Source of the DNA: Acidobacteriota bacterium
Lineage (GTDB): Bacteria; Acidobacteriota; Terriglobia; Acidiferrales; UBA7541
Length of the DNA stretch: 50,494 nt
Direction: 5' to 3'
Assembly (NCBI GenBank): GCA_003224085.1
Contig: QHYK01000073.1
Location: 1 to 50,494, forward strand
Positions 25,805 through 35,500 of the stretch are shown piece after piece (position 1 is the first letter of the stretch; each line of letters starts with the position of its first letter). Position numbers and translations under genes: made by a program. The notes below the pieces were generated by a model. The model was given only the letters and a program-made list of their open reading frames with translations. It was not told where the DNA came from and did no database searches.

Positions 25805-26118
25805 TGCCCTGCTCCGGGCGCGAACAGAGCGAAGCGATCTCTTACCTCCTGAAATCCCACCTTTCAAACGACTTCCCCCGTGGCGAACATGGCGCCCCGA
25901 ACTGGCGCAGTGCGATTTCCTGGGGGGGTGAGATCTTGTTTCGTACTTTCACATGGTCTTTGCGCTCGGGCATAAAGGCTTTTTCCAAGGCACCGTAGTT
26001 ATGCTTTCTACGGTCGTAGCGCGCAGCAAGATATCCGATTTCGCTTCTGCTTCAGCGATGCAGACGAGAAGGCCAGAGCGAAAGAGCCAAGCGCGCGCGA
26101 TGAAGTTAAGGAGGCGGC

Positions 26119-27867
26119 ATGGCTGCGAGAAAGACATTTTTTCGATTCTGCCTATTCACAGCTGTCCTGTGTCTGGCAGGTCTGTCCGCGAGGGCCCAGA
26201 GCCCGACAGCGCAGGCGGGTGGTTCGTTCATGGTGCAGTGTCCCGGCACCTCACCGCTGCACCCCACTGCCATTAGCAATTCCAATCTCTCTGTGCCGCT
26301 GACGGAGGCTGCGGAGCCGGCCTACCAGGGCCCGGTGGTCACGCAGGAGACCGTCGGCGGAGTGGCGCTGACCTACACGCTCAACGGCGGCACCATCAAG
26401 TGTCAGGAAATCTCCGGCGGCGACGGCTACGCCACCATGGCCGACGGGAACCAGATGTTCATGTTCTCGTTTGGACCTCTTTCCGGCTTGGACCTGATCA
26501 AGAATGGCCAGCCAGGAACGCTGTTCGCCGCGGACTTTAACAATCACTACAACAGCCCGACACTGCCGAGCGTGTGCGGGCGGGCGGCACCTTCAAATTG
26601 TGCTTCCGCGGGGGCGGCGGGCATTTCCAGCAACAGCGCCATCAGCGATCCCACGTATGACGCGAGCCGCCCCATCAGCTTGAACGGCGCAATCGCCGAC
26701 CCAGCCACTATCATGACCGTCGGAGTGCTGAACGGAAACATACCCGCGCCATTGATCGCCTTTGACGAGGACGACGAATTTTTCCTTACCTTGAGCAACG
26801 TTGGCATGATCATGCGCCCGGACCTGTTCGAAGAGCATACCGTGCACTTCCACGGCTACCCGAACGCCTCCTCCTACTATGACGGCGTGCCGGATGCGAC
26901 TTGGGCGATCAACATCGGAGGAAGCGCCACCTACTACTACTTGGCTCCCGATGCGGGCACCTATTTTTGGCACTGCCACATCACCCCGCCCGAGCACCTG
27001 CAGATGGGCATGGTCGGGCAGCTGTATGTGCGTCCGCGGCAGAATCGCCTGCCGGCAGGCGCCTCGCTCTACACCGCAGCCACCACGTGGTATCAACAGG
27101 ATCTGCGGACCGCCTGTCTCAACACGGGAAACAGCAACGGCACGATCAGTCCGGACATTCTCTGCTCGACGCCGCAGCCAGCTATAAACACAGCATTCAA
27201 TCACGTGGCGGGCTACAAGTACGCCTACAACGATGGCGACGGCAGTACGCGCTACGACATTGATGTTCCCATCCAAATTCATGGCTTCGATCCCAACTTC
27301 CATTTCGTCGGTATGACCTTCAACCCCGAAGGATTCGCCGACATGAAGGACAAATATTTCTTGCTGAACGGGCGCAGCTATCCCGACACCGTGGGGATCG
27401 TTGGCTATGCGGGAGGGCCAAGCACCTCCGCAGCGTCTGCCGCAGGCAGTCCGGATGCTGCTTCCGGCGCCATCGGCACCGAAGATTCCGATGGGAGAAC
27501 ACGTTTTTCGCAGCCGCTGCCTACGCTCATCACCCTCGACAGCCACGGCGGACCCGGCGGCACAGGACAGCGGGCGTTGCTGCGCATTGCGGACCTGGAT
27601 GTCACCGAGTATCAGACTTTGGCCTCCCTTGGGATGCCCATGCAACTGGTGGGCTTCAACGCCAAGCTGCTGCGCGATCAGGCGGGCAACAACCTGTATA
27701 TCACCACCAACTCCATCACCTTGGGTGGCGGAGAGTCTTTGGACGTCATTCTCGACAGCACCGGAATCCCACCGGGAACGTACTTCCTTTACACCCCGAA
27801 CCTGGATCACCTGTCTAACGACGCCGAAAACTTCGGCGGGCTGATGACCGAAGTGGTCGTCAAGTAG
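26119..27867 (+). CDS. Multicopper-oxidase-like exported protein with type-1 copper half-set (subunit 1)
   Basis: 582 residues, with a textbook AAGGAGG (26108-26114) before the ATG and a signal peptide to about residue 27 (LAGLSARAQ). The cupredoxin-like middle part has HTVHFHG (His240, His243, His245), and WHCH then EHLQMGM (His285, Cys286, His287, His293, Met298). In multicopper oxidases HxxHxHG and HCHx(n)HxxxGM supply the type-1 ligands (His240, Cys286, His293, Met298) and four trinuclear-centre His. The other four His expected in a complete enzyme are absent. The C-terminal half keeps the cupredoxin frame (YFLLNGRSYPDT, LGMPMQLVGFNAKLLRD, GTYFLYTPNLDHLSND) but has lost the ligands. It is followed after 12 bases by a gene carrying the complementary set. 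Likely location is the periplasm or outer surface; substrate unknown (metal ion or phenolic are the usual choices). Confidence 0.85.
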   Translation: MAARKTFFRFCLFTAVLCLAGLSARAQSPTAQAGGSFMVQCPGTSPLHPTAISNSNLSVPLTEAAEPAYQGPVVTQETVGGVALTYTLNGGTIKCQEISGGDGYATMADGNQMFMFSFGPLSGLDLIKNGQPGTLFAADFNNHYNSPTLPSVCGRAAPSNCASAGAAGISSNSAISDPTYDASRPISLNGAIADPATIMTVGVLNGNIPAPLIAFDEDDEFFLTLSNVGMIMRPDLFEEHTVHFHGYPNASSYYDGVPDATWAINIGGSATYYYLAPDAGTYFWHCHITPPEHLQMGMVGQLYVRPRQNRLPAGASLYTAATTWYQQDLRTACLNTGNSNGTISPDILCSTPQPAINTAFNHVAGYKYAYNDGDGSTRYDIDVPIQIHGFDPNFHFVGMTFNPEGFADMKDKYFLLNGRSYPDTVGIVGYAGGPSTSAASAAGSPDAASGAIGTEDSDGRTRFSQPLPTLITLDSHGGPGGTGQRALLRIADLDVTEYQTLASLGMPMQLVGFNAKLLRDQAGNNLYITTNSITLGGGESLDVILDSTGIPPGTYFLYTPNLDHLSNDAENFGGLMTEVVVK

Positions 27868-27879
27868 GAGAAAACAGCC

Positions 27880-29487
27880 ATGAATCACTTCAAAGCAACT
27901 AGGTTGCGAGTGTGGTTAGTGTGGGCGGGCGTGGGGATGATAGCCGTGGCCTTGCTATGGGCGGGAGCGGCTCAGGCGGCGGTTCCGGGCATTACCGGAA
28001 CAAGCACGGCGAACACTTTTAATCTGGTGGCCACGCAAGGGTATATCACGCAGCCCGATGGCGCCGCGATTTATTCCTGGGGCTACGGGTGCGCCGCGGG
28101 TTCCAGCCCGTCGTTTGTTCCTTACAGCACGGGCGCCTTTTGCCCGGGCATGCAAATCCCCGGGCCCACGCTGATTGTCACCGAAAATGTTCCCTTTACG
28201 GTGACCCTTACGAACAACCTGCCGGCGGCCGTGGGGAACACTTCGCTGGTTTTCCCGGGGCTGCAGATAGTGAGCGTTACAGGTGGTGTGCCCGGCATTC
28301 TAACCCAGGAAGCGACACCCGGTGGTTCGGTCACCTATACATTGTTGGCTACCACGCCCGGCACACACGGCTACATGAGTGGGACCCAAGCGGACCTGCA
28401 AGTGGAGATGGGTTTGTATGGAGCCGTAGTTGTTAAGCCGGCAACTCCTCCGAGTACCTGTGTGTCCCTTGGCAGCGACGTCGCGCAGCACCTGGGGATA
28501 GGGAATCCGGGCATTGACTTCCGGCTGGCGCCGTCGGCTTACGACCACGCCGCAACCTGCTATGACCGGGAATATCTCACGCAGTGGATGGAGCTGGACC
28601 CAAGAATTCACAAAGAAGCGGAGACGCAAGTCCATGCGATCGCAACCTGCGCCGCAAGCACTTCCAGTCCCTGCCCCACCGGGCTCGATGTGAAGACCGA
28701 GCCTTATCATCCGGCCTACTTCCTGATCAATGGACGCTCCATGCCAGACAATATGGACGCCTCCTATGCTCCCAATTATCCGAACCAGCCCTACAACGCG
28801 AACCCTCACATGCATCCAGGGGACTTGGTGCTGGTCCGTATCATCGGGCAGGGCCATTGGCAGCATCCCTTTCACGAGCACGGAAACCATGTGCGTATTC
28901 TGGCACGCGACGGCAACCTGATCCTGAGTCAAACCGATGCCGCCAAACTCGGCGGACGCATGGAGTTCAACACCGACACCACCCCGGGGCAGGCCGAGGA
29001 CGGGATCTTTTATTGGTCGGGCAAGGGACTTGGCTGGGACATTTACGGGCATACCCCGGGTAATGCAGGCAGTCCACCGTGCGTCGCCGACGCGAACGGT
29101 TACTACACCGCAGCCAGCGGCGCTTCCGCCAGCTCGACAAACTATTACGAGTGGTGCGCCGACCACAATCATCCGTTGGAAACAAATCCTGCGGGTCAAG
29201 TGGGTAGCGGCGGCCCCGCGACACAGTTCGACCCCTTAATTGTGACCAATGGCTTGTGGTACAACGGCACGCCGTACCTCGGACCGGACGCCGCGCGGCG
29301 CTCCCGCGGCCCAACACCCCTTCCTCCAGGAATGGCTACGCAGAACCCCATCGAAGAGTCCGGAATCGTCTTCATGTGGCATTCCCACAATGAGCGCGAA
29401 ATCACCACCAACGACGTTTTTCCTGGCGGCATGTTGCAAATGATGGTTGTGGATCCCCCAGTCTGGTACATCGACGAGACACTCTGA
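27880..29487 (+). CDS. Multicopper-oxidase-like exported protein with complementary His set, no type-1 Cys (subunit 2)
   Basis: 535 residues; TAGGAGAAAACAGCC before the ATG gives a clear ribosome-binding site, and a signal peptide extends to about residue 34. The first cupredoxin-like domain (about 40-190) retains the scaffold (IPGPTLIVTENVPFTVTLTN, VEMGLYGAVVVKP) but TSLVFPG stands where HxHG is expected and GTHGYMSGTQ where WxHSH is expected. The second domain (about 235-535) has YFLINGRSMPDN, HMHPGD (His310, His312), HPFHEHG (His329, His332, His334) and MWHSH (His501, Ser502, His503). The Ser in HSH means there is no type-1 copper. These four trinuclear-type His complement those of the preceding protein. 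The stop overlaps an ATG of the next frame (TGATG at 29485-29489). Probably one subunit of a heteromeric oxidase; an electron-transfer-incompetent paralogue is the alternative. Confidence 0.85.
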   Translation: MNHFKATRLRVWLVWAGVGMIAVALLWAGAAQAAVPGITGTSTANTFNLVATQGYITQPDGAAIYSWGYGCAAGSSPSFVPYSTGAFCPGMQIPGPTLIVTENVPFTVTLTNNLPAAVGNTSLVFPGLQIVSVTGGVPGILTQEATPGGSVTYTLLATTPGTHGYMSGTQADLQVEMGLYGAVVVKPATPPSTCVSLGSDVAQHLGIGNPGIDFRLAPSAYDHAATCYDREYLTQWMELDPRIHKEAETQVHAIATCAASTSSPCPTGLDVKTEPYHPAYFLINGRSMPDNMDASYAPNYPNQPYNANPHMHPGDLVLVRIIGQGHWQHPFHEHGNHVRILARDGNLILSQTDAAKLGGRMEFNTDTTPGQAEDGIFYWSGKGLGWDIYGHTPGNAGSPPCVADANGYYTAASGASASSTNYYEWCADHNHPLETNPAGQVGSGGPATQFDPLIVTNGLWYNGTPYLGPDAARRSRGPTPLPPGMATQNPIEESGIVFMWHSHNEREITTNDVFPGGMLQMMVVDPPVWYIDETL

Positions 29488-29501
29488 TGGAGAAAAGAGC
29501 C

Positions 29502-32500
29502 ATGCAATCGAACCAATTGCAAGCGATCTGGAAGAAGTCCGTTTTTGCGGTGCCGCTTCTCTTACTGGCAGCGGCGGCCTGCTTTGGACAGTCGGTGGCC
29601 TTGACGGCAACGCGTCAGACCACCACGCTGCCCGACGGCAATACGGTGCCCATGTGGGGCTGGGTTTGTGGGGCGGTAACGGCACCCGCAGCTTGCACGG
29701 CAATGAATGGATCCGCGCAGACTACGGTCACAGTTGGAACGGTCACGACCACGCCGTGGCAACCGCCGCTCATTACCGTGGCTTTGGCCGCTGGCGCTAC
29801 CACTGCCCCTCTGACCATCACCCTCACCAACAACTTGCCGGTGGAGACCTCGCTGACCATCATCGGACAATTGGGTGGCGGCTTGGGAACTCCGGTTAGA
29901 GAAAGTGGTCCACGAACCGATGGTGCTCACAAAGGGCAAACCACGACGACTTGGACTACAAGTGTGCCAGCCACGTTTGTCCCCCCAGCTCAAGGAGCAC
30001 GTGTGCGATCCTTCGCGGCCGAGGCGGCACCAAACATAGGGACTCAAACCTATACCTGGGCTGCTTTGAAGCCGGGAACCTACCTGATTGAGACCGGAAC
30101 ATATCCTTCCATCCAAGGGCCTATGGGTCTCTACGGAGTTTTGGTGGTGTACACGCCAGCCGCCGCGGGCGGCAGTGCGCTTGGCGCGGGTACAGCCTAT
30201 TCCGGCACGGCTTATACAGCTGCGGCGCCGACCGGAACTGCCTATTCGATCAATTACGACGCGAACGTTCCGTTGTTACTGAGCGAAATTGATGCCAGGC
30301 AAAATACGGCTGTGGAGCAGTTTCTGGAAACTTCGGCGGGCTGCCCGACGACCACACCGGGATCGGGAACATGCAGCGGGGCGATTTCCGCCAGTGCCGC
30401 GACGGCGAAATGGACGCCCGCCTGCGGGGCGGCGCACAGTTGCTATCCCGCCGCGGTCAACTACACTCCGCTGTACTACCTGGTTAACGGGGCGGCGTTC
30501 GATAAAACGACCATGGCCTCCTCGGCAGCTCCCATCGCGCCCACCGCTGCGACCGGTAACGTGCTACTGCGTTTCGTGAATGCCGGTCTGCATATGCACG
30601 TTCCTTCTGTTAACGGCTTGAAAATGTCGCTGATGGCAGAAGACGGCAATGTTCTCCCCGACGTGGCGATCGGCGCTTCACTGACGCCGCAGTCGCTGAA
30701 CGTCAGAGTGCAAAGCGAAGTTTTCCTGCCCGCAGGCAAGGTCTACGACGTTATGGTTAGTCCCGCGAGCAACGCAACCGCGACTACCCCTCCCACCGCG
30801 TTTACTCCGGGAAACTATCAGGTGTTTGCCCGCGACCTGAGTCTTTCAACCGACGGCGCACGCGATGGCGGCATGCAGACCATTCTGCAAGTAGCAGGTG
30901 GCGTAGCAACGGCAGCCGCTACCCCCACGGTGAATAACTCCACCTACTACTGCGCGCCAGGCGTAAATCTGACCGTGTCCGATCCTGGGAAGGGTGTGGT
31001 CGGGAACGCTGTTAACGTCTATGGCGTAATGCTCACGGGCAATCCGCCCAACAACACACTCACTCCCTTCGGCGGGGGCTCACTCACGCTGAATCCCAAC
31101 GGGACCTTTCAGTATACGCAGCCGCCCACCAACACAACTTGCGGGGGCAGCTTCACCTTTTATGCCAACGGAAATCCAACGCTCACCGGATCGGCAACCA
31201 TTAGTCCGTCCCCCACGCTAGCGAACAAGCCGGTTGCCAACAACGACGCTTACACGAGCAACATTTCCAATCTTTTGCGAGTCGCTGCCCCTGGTGTTTT
31301 GGCTAACGATTCTGACCCTAACCATTACCCATTGTGCGCGGCTCCGGCGGGCGCCACGAGTTGCCCGGCGGGAGTGCAAACGATCTCCGCTACAGGGGCC
31401 ACTATTACTCTGAAACCCGATGGCTCTTTCACCGCGACTTTGGCAGCACCGCCGACCACAGGAACCGCTTCCGCAACATTTACCTATATCGCCGTCAACT
31501 CGGAAAATCAGACCAGTAACACGGCTACGGTTACCCTGACCTTCCAGGCGGGCAGCGGCCTGGTTGTGAACGTACAGGATGCGCAATCAAAGGTGGCTAT
31601 CACAGATTACAAGTGGATTATCGAACAGGACCGCACCTTCCACATCGATCCCGCATGTCAGCAAAATGGCGCGGGCGGAACCAAGCCAGCCTACTGTCCA
31701 GCGGGGGTTCCTCCTACTTTGGGCACCAACTTCCATGCCAGCTACATGCCTGTGGTGGCGGTTGGCTGCACCGGGCCGCAGAGTTGCGAAAGAGATCAGA
31801 CGGTATATGACCCCACAACCGGATCGCACGTGCCGGCCGTTTGCGATGGCGGAGTCTGCGCCCCGGTCGGAGCGGGTAGCGCATATTTGCCCACAACCCT
31901 GCCGAGCGCCGTGAATCTGCCGGCGATAGACGCCAACGGGAGCCCGGTGTATTACTACATTTCGATTTTGCCGGGGGACGCCGCCAACTCGTTCAACACT
32001 GGCAACGTCTCTGACCCAACCATTGCGGGTAATTGCGCCGCGGGCAAAACGCCCACAGGACAGTCTCTCGCTTCTGGTTGCGGTCATACCATGGGCGGTG
32101 TACCTATCGCACCCGTCTGTACCGCTTCGGGCACCGCCCAAACATGCGCTCTACCTACTTCTGTGACGGTGAATGTGGAACCCAACCCGCTGCCTACCTC
32201 CACCGTCACCGTATTCGTTTTCGAGGATGACTGGCCGCTTAACGGTGAACCGGATACCGGCGGCGGACCCGATGCTTACCCGACACAAGAAGTGGGGCTA
32301 GGCGATTTCCAAGTCATACTTTGGGACGATGCCGGCGGTAGTGGCGATGCCACGGGGCAGATGACCTACGACATGTTCAATGAGCCCTTGACCAACGCTC
32401 TCAACGGAACCATTGATCCTTTCACCGGCCTTGATGCCTGCCCGATTTCTAACGCCAGCGGGTCGGCCCCGCCCGTGGGTGTGATCATCGTCTGCCCCCA

Positions 32501-35500
32501 ATTCGAGTCTGACAACAAAACCCCTTCGCCGCTGACCGGCCAGGCGGTCATTAGAAATCTGATGCCCGGCAGGTTCGGTGTCATCGTCCATCCCGGAGCC
32601 GCACGAGAAGCTCGGGGAGAAGAGTGGCTCCAGACCAACACGCTGGATGGCACTCACTTCCTGGATTCTTTCGTTAAAGTCGCGGAGCCCGCCTACTTCC
32701 AGGAATATGGGCCGGGTGGCTTCCACGTTTTCATGGGCATGGCCAACGCGAAGATCATCAACGCGCGCTTGCCGCAAATCTGCACCGCAACCGCCACCAA
32801 TCCGACTCCTCCGCCATGCCACAACACCATCAACGGACAAGTCGTGAACCTGCACCAGGGACGCTCCCCCAGCGAGCAGCTCTACAGTAGCGCCGTTTTC
32901 CCGCAGGGCAATGCGGGAAATTATGCCCCGCTAAACTTCACCAGCTGTTATGCCGCCTTGGGTGACCCAGACGGCGCCACCTTTGCATTCGCTAAGTGCG
33001 ATGAAAACGGGAACTTCTCCTTCACGGGAATTCCTGATGGCAACTGGGGGCTCGTGGTCTTCGACCAGTGGCTGGACCTGATCGTCGATGGATCGAGCAA
33101 GACCGTGAACGTGAAGGGCGGCCAGACCCTCAATTTAACGTACGCAGGCTTCACCTGGCAGACGCACCTGTGGAATTCAACCTATATGGATTTGAATGGG
33201 AACGGCATCCAGGATCCCGGCGAGCCCGGGCTGCTCCAAATTCCAACCAGGGTGCGCATGCGGAATGGCAAGTTCAACAATACTTCGCTAACGGATATCA
33301 ACGGCACGGCCCATTTCGACGAAACCTTCCCGCTATTTAACTGGTATGTCACGGAAACCGACAACACGCGTTTTCGCCCAACTGGCGTGCACGTCGTCAA
33401 TGACGCCGGCGGACAACTTGACGGTCCGTCGAGCGGGGGATATACCCCCGGAAACGGGAATAGCGGTCCTTACCAGGGAGTTCTCAATTCGAAAGAGACC
33501 TTCCCAGTTCCCAGCAATCTTAGAGTGCCGGGCGCCGTCTACTGTGGGGTCGCCGCTTGTACCGACGCGAATCTTGGCAATACCCCCAATGGCGGAGGCC
33601 CGGGCGGGTCGACGGGCCGAGTGGACCCTGGGTCAATTGTCACCGAAGGCTGGCAGGGAGGCGTCAGCGAATTCGACGTGATCGATTGGGGCAAGTTACC
33701 CTATGTGCCGGGAGAGACAGGCGGGATTCGGGGCCATGTGGTTTACAGCTCGACTCGACCTTTTGACGACCCTGGGCAGCTCTTTCAAAACCTCTGGGAG
33801 CCGCTCGTTCCCGGCGTCACCATCAATCTCTATCAAGAAGGCACAGGCCCCGACGGCACACAGACTCTGACGTTGATTGATACCACCACAACCAGCAGTT
33901 GGGACAATTGGGCACAGGGCTTCAATCCGACCACGGGCTTGCCCAACATGAACTGCCCCGGACAAGATCCCGCCGATCCTTTCTACAGCTACACGCTTGC
34001 GGGAACTCCCAATTACTTGTTCCCCACCACTGCACTGCCGAACAATTCGCAATACAAATGTTACGACGGCTATCACAACCTCAATCAGATACAACCGGCA
34101 CCTTATGATGGCCTGTACCAATTCCCCAGCCCCTATTGCTTGAGCCATCCCACCGGCAGCTTCACGATCGCGTCGGGGGCCACTGGAACCTGTGCCCTGG
34201 TAGCAAATCCGGCCTTGAGTGCTCCCGTCCACACCGGCGCCGCACCCGCTGTTCTGCCACCCGGAATATACGTGGTTGAAGCTGTAACCCCGCCGAACTA
34301 TGAAATCGTCAAAGAGGAAGACAAGAACATCCTCATTGGCGACAACTTCATTGCTCCCGTGACACAACAGTTCGGCGCCATCACGAATATTTTCATCGTG
34401 CCCGACCAAGCTACCGTCAACAACGCTAACCCTTGTTACGGAACCGGCGGCGGATGCACGAATCCAACGACGGACATGGGTCGGTCGTTCAACGTGGGCG
34501 GCTTTGGGCCTGGCGGACTCATCGAGATGCCGGCGCCTTGTGTCGGCCAACTCCGCATCGTCCCCGATTACATGAGCATGTCTCCAGAATCCGGGGAAGT
34601 GGCGCCATTTGCCGGCGCATCTCGCCATCTGTGCGACCGTAAGGAGGTCACGCTCGCGGACCAGATGCAGGCGCAAACGGACTTCTTCATTTGGACCAAG
34701 ACGCCGGCCGCTTCGCACTTCACCGGGTTCATTTCCGATGACTTCTCCTCCGAATTCGACCCAGCGGCTCCGGCCTACGGCGAGAAGTTTGCCGTGCCAA
34801 ATTCCCCCGTATCCATTAAAGATTACAACGGGGTGGAGATTTCCCGCGTGTACTCGGACCAGTGGGGCATCTTCAATGGATTGGTGTACTCGACCTGGCA
34901 GGTCAATCCACCCAACCCCACCGGCTATGCGCCGGGGATGATGATTACTTGCATGAACGATCCGGGTCCGATTCCGGGCCCAACGCCAGGCAGCTTGATC
35001 ACCGATCCTTACTACAACCCGAATTACAGCAACTTCTGCTACGAGAACCCGTTCATGCCCGCCGATACCGACTACCTGGACACTCCGGTGGTTCCCACGG
35101 CGGCTTTTGCCGAAGGCTACAATCCGCCGGATTGCAACTACCCGGACGGCACTCCTGCAGTCCTGCGAGTGGACGGCGATGGCCCGGGACCTTGGGTAAG
35201 CGCAATTGGCCATAAAATTACCATTACCTCCCTCGGCAACCAAGTTGTGTCTAACAACGCGTATTCCGGCCCTGCCGCAAGCATCTTCCCGTACAACCAG
35301 AAGTTCATCACTCGCCACTACGGCTTTGGGACCGCCCAGGGCACCGTCACTATCGCTGGCAAAAACATGGGCATCGTGAGTTGGAGCGACACCACTATCG
35401 TAGCCAACGTATCCGGGGCTATCCCCGCTTGCACCCGGCAGCAGGTGGGCTACGCCGGCGCGCTGTGCGGGGAATTGACGGTCACGACCGCCACCGGCCA

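Noticed and set aside
25801-25998. 65-codon plus-strand frame in the gap before the copper operon
   Set aside because: No ribosome-binding site and no recognisable domain; it begins inside the end of the better coding-like remnant in another frame.
26593-27888. 431-codon minus-strand frame opposite the first oxidase-like gene
   Set aside because: Mirror of a strong plus-strand gene with signal peptide and ribosome-binding site; no recognisable family in the antisense product.
26119-29487. The two oxidase-like genes as one frameshifted gene
   Set aside because: Each has its own signal peptide, ribosome-binding site and stop, and each has a full pair of cupredoxin-like domains, so they are two genes.
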